45,911 bases of DNA from Armatimonadota bacterium (GTDB taxonomy: Bacteria; Sysuimicrobiota; Sysuimicrobiia; Sysuimicrobiales; Sysuimicrobiaceae): assembly GCA_025060455.1 (NCBI GenBank), contig JANXBY010000071.1, positions 1 to 45,911 on the forward strand, written 5' to 3'. Below are positions 1-6,762 of this stretch, piece by piece (positions within the stretch are counted from its first letter, which is position 1; every line of letters starts with the position of its first letter). The position numbers and the translations under genes are program-made. The notes beneath the pieces are model-generated. The model saw only the letters and a program-made list of their open reading frames with translations, was not told the origin of the DNA and did not search any database.

Positions 1-220
1 CCACCCGACTTCCCCGCCGCTCAGACGGCGGGGCCCTCTCGGAACGGGACCTACGGTCCGATTCCGCCGGCTGTGCTGCAACGGGAGCCGGAGCCCCGTC
101 GGCGCCTACTGGGCTGCGTTCCGCCGTTCGGGCCGCCCCTCGCAGGGGAACTCAGCCGCCCGCCCGGACGCCGCGTTTGCACCCGCCGCAGCTCTCTGCG
201 GTCCGGCTGGACGGCCTACA
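1..220 (-). mobile_element. possible right-end remnant of an IS200/IS605-type (tnpB) element
   Basis: Read on the minus strand, this stretch ends in a GC-rich hairpin (arms 12-19 and 26-33, 8 bp, loop 20-25), followed by a short tail running off the window edge. That layout, a structured GC-rich leader and then a terminal CCCCGCC/GGCGGGG hairpin, resembles the 3' end of tnpB elements, where the guide-RNA scaffold overlaps the end of the gene. No tnpB body is present: the DNA where it should lie codes for a LysR regulator. No uninterrupted TnpB C-terminus is readable either, as the three minus frames contain stops. If correct, this is a decayed relic. It could instead be an ordinary terminator-like hairpin, but there is no T-tract on either side. 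Confidence 0.4.
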
Positions 221-273
221 CGTCCCTGGTCTTCGGGTTTGTCTCCGATGCTAGAAACGGCTGCCCGCGGATG

Positions 274-1215
274 TCAACGGGCGGTCGATGCAGCCCGTTG
301 ATCAACCACTGTTTGACCGCCGCTCAGGGTGGCCCGCAGGGTCTGGACGAACCGCTTCGCCCACTCGTTGAGCCCGCGTCCCCGCAGGTACACCAGGTCC
401 ACGAACCGCTGCGGCATCTCCGCGCCCACGAGCCGCACCGGGACCAGGGTTCCCTCGGTTACCTCCCGTCGCACCGCGATCTTCGGCAACAGGGAGATCC
501 CCACGCCGCGCTCTACCATCTTCTTGGTGGCTTCGATGGTGTCCAGCTCCAGCACCACGTTGGGGATCAGGCCCTGCCGGCGGAAGGTGGCGTTGAGCAG
601 GGTCCAGTCGCTGGAACCCCGGTCGTAGAAGATGAGCGGCTGACTGGCTACTTCTTCCAAGCTCACCCGCCCCGCCTTGGCGAAGGGGTGGCGCGGAGGG
701 ACGACGAGCACGAACGGGTCCCGGGCCAGGTGGATGGTCTCCACCTGCGGGTGGCTGAGGGACCGGGCCAACCCGATCTCCGCCTCCTCGTTCAGCACCA
801 TCTGCAGCACATCCCGCGAGTGGCCCGTGCGGATCAACACCTTGCAGTCCTCGCACTCCTGTCGGAACCGCTTGAGCGCTTCCGGCAGCAGGTAGGTGCA
901 CAGGGAAGGAACCGCGGCCAGGGTCAGGGGGCCTGCGGAGGGACCCGTGGTCCGCTGCACCGCGTGCTGGCCCTCCACCACCGCCTGGATGGCCCGCTCC
1001 GCGTAAGGCAACAGCGCTTCCCCCGCCTCCGTGAGCCGCACGCTGCGCCCGTCCCGTTCGAACAGCCGCTTGCCCAGGGCCCGCTCCAGGGACTGGATCC
1101 GGGCGCTCACCGCAGGTTGCGAGAGGAACAGGGCCTCCGCGGCGCGGTGGAAACTCCGGAAGGTGGCCACCGCCACGAAGGCTTCCAGCTGGTGCAGCTC
1201 CACCGTCCCGCTCAC
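274..1215 (-). CDS. LysR-family transcriptional regulator
   Basis: The 313-residue protein has the standard LysR plan. An N-terminal winged helix-turn-helix (about residues 5-65) contains the typical run AVATFRSFHRAAEALFLSQP followed by a second helix around SARIQSLE. The rest is a two-lobed periplasmic-binding-like effector domain (about 90-300). It lies 34 bases downstream of a class II fumarase on the same strand and probably shares its transcript, so it may respond to a C4-dicarboxylate or related acid. That link is inference from position only. LysR genes are more often divergent from their targets, so control of a distant gene is equally possible. Confidence 0.9.
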   Translation of the reverse strand: MSGTVELHQLEAFVAVATFRSFHRAAEALFLSQPAVSARIQSLERALGKRLFERDGRSVRLTEAGEALLPYAERAIQAVVEGQHAVQRTTGPSAGPLTLAAVPSLCTYLLPEALKRFRQECEDCKVLIRTGHSRDVLQMVLNEEAEIGLARSLSHPQVETIHLARDPFVLVVPPRHPFAKAGRVSLEEVASQPLIFYDRGSSDWTLLNATFRRQGLIPNVVLELDTIEATKKMVERGVGISLLPKIAVRREVTEGTLVPVRLVGAEMPQRFVDLVYLRGRGLNEWAKRFVQTLRATLSGGQTVVDQRAASTAR

Positions 1216-1249
1216 CGCCTCACCTCACGGCCGGTGCGGTACCCCACCC

Positions 1250-2680
1250 TCAACCCCCTGCGCCTCCGCCGGTGAACCCGGGCTCCGTCATCCGGGAGGG
1301 GTCGAGGATCCTCCGCAGCTCCTCCTCCGACAGCCCCGTGCGCTGCCGCGCCACTTCCCGGATGGTGCGTCCGGTTCGGGCAGCTTCCTTGGCCACCTCC
1401 GCGGCGGCGTCGTAGCCGATCACGGGGGCCAGGGCGGTGGCCAGCATCAGCCCCCGCTCCACGGTCTCCGGCCCGCGGGAGGTAGCCCGCAGCCCGTCCA
1501 CGCACTGCCGCGCGAAGTTCCGGGAGGCGTTGGCCAAAAGCTGGATGGACTGCAGCAGGTTGTAGCCCATCACCGGCATCATGGTGTTCAGCTCGAAGTT
1601 GCCCCACTGGTTGCCCAGGGCCACCACCAGGTCGTTGCCCTGCACCTGAGCGCACACCTGGATCACCGACTCCGGGATCACGGGGTTGACCTTCCCCGGC
1701 ATGATGGACGACCCGGGCTGGACCGCGGGCAGCTCCAGCTCCGCCAGCCCGGCGTGCGGACCGGAGCCCATCCACCGGATGTCGTTGGCCACCTTCATCA
1801 GCGCGGTGGCGTACGCCCGGAGCACCCCGCTGGCGAACACCACCGCGTCCAGGCAGGCCTGCGCCCGGAAGTGGTTGCTGGTTTCGCGCACGGGAAAGCC
1901 CAGGGCGGCCGTGAGCTTCGCGCAGACCCGCTGCGCGAACTCCGGGTGGCGGCCGGTTCCGGTCCCCACCGCGGTGCCCCCCAGGGGCAGCTCCCGGAGC
2001 CGGTCCTCTGCCACCGCGAGGTTCTCCAGGGCGGCTTCCACGTGGCCCGCGTAGCCCGTAAACTCCTGCCCCAGCCGGATGGGGGTGGCGTCCATGAGAT
2101 GCGTGCGGCCGGTTTTGACCACCGGCATGAACTCCTCCGCCTTGCGCCGCAGGCTGTCGCGCAGCTCCTGCAGAGCCGGGCGCAGCTGCTCGCGGATGTC
2201 CAGCAGCGCCGCCAGCTGGATGGCGGAGGGGATCACGTCGTTGCTGCTCTGACCCAGGTTCACGTGGTCGTTCGGGTGAACCCGCCTGGAACCCCGTGCC
2301 TCGCCCAGCAGCTCCGCGGCCCGGTTCGCGATCACCTCGTTGGCGTTCATGTTGGTGGAGGTGCCGGACCCGGTCTGAAAGACGTCCACCACGAACTCGC
2401 GGTCCCAAACCCCGTCGGCCACTTCCTGAGCTGCCCGTACGATGGCCTCCGCGAGGGTGCGGTCCAGCAGCCCCAGCTCCGCGTTCACCTCCGCCGCGTA
2501 CCGCTTGATCAGGCCCAACGCCCGGATGAACACCCGCGGGAACCGCAGGTCACTGATGGGAAAGTTCAGCACCGCCCGCTGTGTGCTGGCCCCGTACAGG
2601 GCGTCGGCGGGAACCTCCATGGGCCCCAGGGTGTCCCGCTCCACACGCACGCTCCGCGCCGCAGGGCTGGGCTCCGCCAC
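1250..2680 (-). CDS. fumC: class II fumarate hydratase (fumarase)
   Basis: This enzyme interconverts fumarate and L-malate in the TCA cycle. The 476-residue length fits class II fumarases. The N-terminus RVERDTLGPMEVPADALYG is typical, as are THLMDATPIRLGQEF, TGSGTSTNMNANEV and the superfamily signature GSSIMPGKVNP, which carries the mobile catalytic serine loop. The GTG start at 2680 is chosen because a GGAGGGAGGG ribosome site lies just upstream. Aspartate ammonia-lyase belongs to the same superfamily. The overall pattern favours fumarase, but sequence alone does not exclude aspartase. Together with citrate synthase at 22.5-23.8 kb it indicates at least part of a TCA cycle. Confidence 0.9.
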   Translation of the reverse strand: MAEPSPAARSVRVERDTLGPMEVPADALYGASTQRAVLNFPISDLRFPRVFIRALGLIKRYAAEVNAELGLLDRTLAEAIVRAAQEVADGVWDREFVVDVFQTGSGTSTNMNANEVIANRAAELLGEARGSRRVHPNDHVNLGQSSNDVIPSAIQLAALLDIREQLRPALQELRDSLRRKAEEFMPVVKTGRTHLMDATPIRLGQEFTGYAGHVEAALENLAVAEDRLRELPLGGTAVGTGTGRHPEFAQRVCAKLTAALGFPVRETSNHFRAQACLDAVVFASGVLRAYATALMKVANDIRWMGSGPHAGLAELELPAVQPGSSIMPGKVNPVIPESVIQVCAQVQGNDLVVALGNQWGNFELNTMMPVMGYNLLQSIQLLANASRNFARQCVDGLRATSRGPETVERGLMLATALAPVIGYDAAAEVAKEAARTGRTIREVARQRTGLSEEELRRILDPSRMTEPGFTGGGAGG

Positions 2681-2825
2681 GACCCTCCCTCCATGACCGG
2701 ACTCAAGACCAGTCTACCAGCCGCGAGGGGAAGTGGTGCCCTGCGTAGGGGACGCCCTCCTAGCCCCAAAAGCGCTGGCGCAACTTTCGGGGACCCCGGC
2801 CCCCCTCACGTTCCGCGACAGGCTC

Positions 2826-4949
2826 CTAGGGCGGCACGGTACGGCCGGGCGGGGGCAGGTGCACCACGGCGTCCGCCAGGCCGGCCACCGCCTCGTCCCA
2901 CGTGAACAGGAATACCTGCCGTTCCTGCGACAGTTCCCGCAGCCAGTCCAGGGCCCGCCGGCGGCGCTGGGGGTCGAAGGTGACGAAGGGGTCGTCGAGC
3001 AGGAGCGGTGGCCGGACTCCGGCAGCCAACACGTCCACCAGGGCCACCCGCGCGGCCAGGAACACCAGGTCCACCGTCCCGCGGCTCAGGTGCGGCTCTT
3101 CGGGGGGAAGCCAGCGCCCTGCGTCCTCAGACCACACCTCCACGCGGAGGGTGTCTGCGTCGGGAGGGACCCGTACCCTCGTGTACCGGCCACCCGAGAG
3201 CCGGTCCAGGAACCGCCCTGCTCGTTCCTCCACCGCCTGCCGCGCCGGCACCTCCACCGCGGCTTTCGCCTCTTCCAGGACCTGGATGGCCGCCCGCAGC
3301 GCCTTCTGCCGCCGCCGCAGCCGCTCGAGCTCCTCCTGCAAACTCTCCAGCTCCTCCTCGACCCGCGCCAGCTCCCCTGCGTCCGGCGCCGCCTCCAGCT
3401 GGCCCTCCAGACGGTGCAGGTCCCCCCGGAGCTCTTCCCTCCGCCGCAGGAGCCGTTCCACCTCGCTCTCCAGCCGCTGCACCTCTAGGGGCAGCAGCGC
3501 CTTGGTGCGCACCAGGTCGCTTTCGAGGAACTGGAGGTGTGCGTGCAGGTCCGCGGCAGCCGTGCGCATCTCCTCCTCGATGGCGGAGGCGTCTTTTCCG
3601 CCCAGCAGGTCCTGCAGCCTCTGCTGGGCGGACCTCAGCTCTCCTTCCACCTCCCGCCTCCGGGCCGCCCGCGCGTGCAGCGCCTCTGCGGAGGGCAGCC
3701 CAGCCGCCCGGAGCTCCTCTTGAGCCTGGCGGTGCAGCTCCTGGGCCTGGGTACGCAGCTGGTCCGCCAGGCGCGCCCGCTCCGCGGCCCTCGCTTCGGC
3801 CTCGGAGCGGGCCTTTCCCTCTTGGACGAACCGGTGCCACCGGTTCCACGCCAACAGCGCCAGCGCTGCCGCCATCACCGCCAGGGCGACCCTCAGGAAG
3901 GTGGCGTCCACGAGAAGGGCGGCCGCCGCCGCCGAGACAGCGGCGGCCGCCCACAGCCACCACCTGGGAGGCGGGGGGGCAGGCGGCAGGACCTGGAGGG
4001 TTTCCAACTCCTGTGCCCGCGCTTCCAGCTCGTGCGCCCTCCCCTCGGACTCCCGCACGCGGGCCAGGCGCTCCTCATCCCCCTCCGGAAGGCCCTCCAG
4101 CTCCGCCCGCGCGCGCCGTACCTGATCCTGCAGCCGGTCCACCTGCTGTAGGAGCTCTTGCCGCACGCCCACCTCCCTGCGCAAGCGGTCGGCCTGGTCG
4201 CGGACCTGCTGAATTCTGCGGTTCAGCTCCAGCAGCTCGGTCCGGTCCGCCAGGTCTGCCTCCACCTCCTCCAGTTCGCGGCGGAGGTCTGCGGCCTCCC
4301 GCGCCACGTCCCGGGCAGCCACCAACGCCCTCCTGAGCTCTTCTGCGCGGTCCTGCAGCTCCTGGACGCGCTGCTGCACCCTCACCAGCCGGCCGGGGTT
4401 CGAGGCAGGGCGGACCAGGCCCCGCTCCAGCTCCTGCAGCGCCCTGTGCAAGGCCTGCAGGGCCCTCGACGCATCCTCGTCCGCGCCGGCCACGATCCGG
4501 CCGAGGTGAACTGCGACGTCCCTCTCGTCAATCCGGTCCAGCTCTGCCTGGCGGACGTGCGCGGTGGCCAGGAACGCCTTCTCCGACTGGAAGCCCAGGG
4601 CGCGGCCCAGCGCCTGCTGCACTTCCCGCGGGCGGTCCCACGTCCTGCCCTGGCCCCGCAGCCACACCCGCCCGGCTCCGAAGTCCTTGACCAGCTCGAA
4701 CCGTCCCTGGGGGACGTCAAACACCAACTCGACCACCGGAGCGCCGTCCCCTCCCCACGGCCGCAACCCTTCAGCCAGACGGTCCGAGGTGGTGGCCGGG
4801 TTGCCGAACAGCGCTACCCGCAGGGCGTCCCGTAGGGCGGACTTTCCGGCTTCGTTGGGCCCCACCACCGCGTTGAACCCGGGGGCGAACTGGAAGCTCG
4901 CCTGGCGGTGCTGGCGGAAGTTCCGGAGCCGCAGCTCCACCAGCCTCAT
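2826..4949 (-). CDS. yhaN: YhaN-like ABC/SMC-type ATPase with membrane hairpin
   Basis: This is the ATPase partner of the nuclease encoded just upstream, the pair resembling B. subtilis YhaO/YhaN and more distantly SbcD/SbcC. The N-terminal Walker A is VVGPNEAGKS (residues 28-37). Coiled coil rich in Leu, Arg and Glu follows to about residue 320. Two closely spaced hydrophobic segments lie at about 330-347 and 350-367, then coiled coil returns. The C-terminal half of the ATPase carries LSGGRYTRV, a second signature-like LSRGTVDLV and Walker B PLLLDDPFVTFD. The hydrophobic hairpin in the middle of the coiled coil is a feature of YhaN and not of SbcC, and at 707 residues it is shorter than both. 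It overlaps the upstream gene by 4 bases, so the two are translationally coupled. Confidence 0.85.
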   Translation of the reverse strand: MRLVELRLRNFRQHRQASFQFAPGFNAVVGPNEAGKSALRDALRVALFGNPATTSDRLAEGLRPWGGDGAPVVELVFDVPQGRFELVKDFGAGRVWLRGQGRTWDRPREVQQALGRALGFQSEKAFLATAHVRQAELDRIDERDVAVHLGRIVAGADEDASRALQALHRALQELERGLVRPASNPGRLVRVQQRVQELQDRAEELRRALVAARDVAREAADLRRELEEVEADLADRTELLELNRRIQQVRDQADRLRREVGVRQELLQQVDRLQDQVRRARAELEGLPEGDEERLARVRESEGRAHELEARAQELETLQVLPPAPPPPRWWLWAAAAVSAAAAALLVDATFLRVALAVMAAALALLAWNRWHRFVQEGKARSEAEARAAERARLADQLRTQAQELHRQAQEELRAAGLPSAEALHARAARRREVEGELRSAQQRLQDLLGGKDASAIEEEMRTAAADLHAHLQFLESDLVRTKALLPLEVQRLESEVERLLRRREELRGDLHRLEGQLEAAPDAGELARVEEELESLQEELERLRRRQKALRAAIQVLEEAKAAVEVPARQAVEERAGRFLDRLSGGRYTRVRVPPDADTLRVEVWSEDAGRWLPPEEPHLSRGTVDLVFLAARVALVDVLAAGVRPPLLLDDPFVTFDPQRRRRALDWLRELSQERQVFLFTWDEAVAGLADAVVHLPPPGRTVPP

Positions 4950-6049
4950 CCGACCACCCCACGCCCCTGCAGCGCGGCCACGCCCAGCTGCAGCGCTTCC
5001 TCCAGGTGCGGCCGGTCCTCCGGAGGGCAGGTGCGCAGCCGGTCCTGCATCCGGCGCACGAACTGCCCCAGCACTGTGGTGGGCTCGAACCGCCGCAGGG
5101 CCTCTTCGTCCAGCTTGGGGTGGGTTTGGTCGCGCAGGACCAGGCGGAAGAACCGGTCGGCGTACTCCTGTACCAGGTTCTGCAGGGGAAGCACGTGGTC
5201 AGGCTCCCTCAGCCCCTGCACCACCAGTTCCAGCACCAGGTCCGGATCTGCCAGGCCTTCCAGACGGCCGCGCAGGGTCTGCTCGTCGGCCCCCTCCACG
5301 GACAGGACCTCTCGGTGGTAGCGCCGCCGCGCCACCCGCACGGGCACCACCGAAACGCGGCCGGGCGCTTCCACAGTGACCAGGAGTACGTGCCCGAAGC
5401 CAGGCTGGCCCAGGCTCAAAAACTCCGGCGCGCCCGCGTACCAGCTCAGGTACGGCGGAGGCTCCACCTGCTGGGCTGAGTGCCAGTCGCCCAGGGCCAG
5501 GTAGTCTAGCTTTAGGCTGCGGATCTGATCCGGGCGCACCGCCGCGGGATCTTCCACCTTGTCCGGCCGATAAACAGGCCCGTGGGCGACTCCCACGGTG
5601 GGGCAGGCTTCCCGTGGCGGCCAGCCCTCCAGGGGGTTGCGGCCGGGGGTAGCGGATCGCCCCACCACGCACAGAGCATCTTCGACGCGGACCGCCTCCG
5701 GGCGGTCGCCGAACACCACCACCCCCTCCAGACGGCTTCGGAAGTCCGGCCGCGTCCACACTCCGTCGGGTGCCGAGTCGTGGTTGCCCGCCACCACGAA
5801 CACCCGGAGGCCTGCCTGCACGAGCCTCCGCAGCTGGTCCGAGGCGAACCACGCCAGGTCCCGCGGCGGATTTGGGTTGTCGAACAGGTCCCCGGCCACC
5901 AGGACCACCTGGCACTTCCGCTCCACCGCCAGGTCCACGCAGCGGGCGAACGTGCGGCGCAGCTGCTCGCGTTGGTCTGCACCCCTGGAGCCCAGCCCGC
6001 TGAACCGGGCCCCCAGGTGGACGTCTGCCACGTGCAGGATCCGGATCAC
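4946..6049 (-). CDS. yhaO: YhaO/SbcD-like metallophosphoesterase, DNA exonuclease
   Basis: The 367-residue protein has the calcineurin-type phosphoesterase motifs of Mre11/SbcD nucleases: DVHLG (residues 9-13), AGDLFDN, VVAGNHDS, GVAHGP and LGDWHSAQ. These would ligate two Mn ions. The C-terminal third is the family's capping and ATPase-binding region. The stop overlaps the start of the ATPase gene by 4 bases, the usual arrangement for SbcDC- and YhaON-type pairs, so a complex that processes DNA ends is likely. It overlaps the upstream HAD gene end by 4 bases as well, giving a continuous repair operon. Confidence 0.9.
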   Translation of the reverse strand: MIRILHVADVHLGARFSGLGSRGADQREQLRRTFARCVDLAVERKCQVVLVAGDLFDNPNPPRDLAWFASDQLRRLVQAGLRVFVVAGNHDSAPDGVWTRPDFRSRLEGVVVFGDRPEAVRVEDALCVVGRSATPGRNPLEGWPPREACPTVGVAHGPVYRPDKVEDPAAVRPDQIRSLKLDYLALGDWHSAQQVEPPPYLSWYAGAPEFLSLGQPGFGHVLLVTVEAPGRVSVVPVRVARRRYHREVLSVEGADEQTLRGRLEGLADPDLVLELVVQGLREPDHVLPLQNLVQEYADRFFRLVLRDQTHPKLDEEALRRFEPTTVLGQFVRRMQDRLRTCPPEDRPHLEEALQLGVAALQGRGVVG

Positions 6050-6741
6050 CGTGTGCCGAGCTCGTCCAGCAGCGGCAGCAGCTCCCGCAGATCGTAGATG
6101 CGGTGGCAGTCGACCTCCTGGAACACGCGGTCCCGGTCAATGAGGACGGGGTACAGGCCCGCGGCGCGCGCTCCCCGCACGTCCGCCTCATAGGAGTCGC
6201 CCACGTGCACCGCCTCCTCCGGCCGCACGCCCACCGCGTCCAGGGCGACGCGGAAAATCCGAGGGTCCGGCTTCGCAGCACCGACCAGGGCGGAAGCCAC
6301 CACCGCGTCGAAGTACCCCCGCAGGCCAGCCCGGTGCAGGACTTCGGGTAGGTCCGGCTCCCAGTTGCTCACCACCGCCAGCCGGAACCCCCGCCGCCGG
6401 AGTTCCTCCAACACCGCGGGGGCCTCCGGGTACGGGACGTACTCGGGGCGGGTGCGCGCCAGAATCTGGTGCATGCGGTGGGCGACCTCGTCCTCGCGCC
6501 CGGGGATCTCGAGACTCGCCACCATTTCCCGGAGGAACTGGCGCCAAGTCTGCTCCGTGAACTGGTCCGGCGGGATGTGGCTGAGGGCGTCGCTGGCCCG
6601 CGCGTACGCCCTCTGCAGGGCCTCCCGATCCAGGGTCACGTCGAACTCGCCCAACCCCTCCGCCCACACGTCGAACCACGAGGGCCGCCCCTCCAGCAGG
6701 GTGTGGCCCGCATCCAGGAACACCGCGCGGACAGACGGCAT
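6046..6741 (-). CDS. HAD-superfamily hydrolase
   Basis: This 231-residue protein is a Rossmann-fold HAD phosphatase with a helical cap. Motif I is FLDAGHTLL, motif II VVSNWEPD, motif III GAAKPDPRIF (lysine) and motif IV HVGDSYEADVRGA. The second Asp of the usual DxD pair in motif I is replaced by Gly, as in REG-2/HDHD3-type members, so the usual acid-base residue is missing and the substrate cannot be guessed. The ATG at 6741 is chosen because a GGAGG lies 5 bases upstream; a GTG 12 bases further upstream is in frame. It sits inside the repair operon between the helicase-nuclease and YhaO. Confidence 0.85.
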   Translation of the reverse strand: MPSVRAVFLDAGHTLLEGRPSWFDVWAEGLGEFDVTLDREALQRAYARASDALSHIPPDQFTEQTWRQFLREMVASLEIPGREDEVAHRMHQILARTRPEYVPYPEAPAVLEELRRRGFRLAVVSNWEPDLPEVLHRAGLRGYFDAVVASALVGAAKPDPRIFRVALDAVGVRPEEAVHVGDSYEADVRGARAAGLYPVLIDRDRVFQEVDCHRIYDLRELLPLLDELGTR

Positions 6742-6762
6742 CCACACCTCCACCGCTCCCCC

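Noticed and set aside
73-2905. Two long plus-strand open frames opposite lysR and fumC
   Set aside because: Their translations are Pro/Arg/His-rich without domains, and the minus-strand genes have clear families.
2826-6049. Naming the pair SbcC and SbcD
   Set aside because: The ATPase lacks a zinc hook, is short and has a membrane hairpin, which fits YhaN; the partner is then YhaO.
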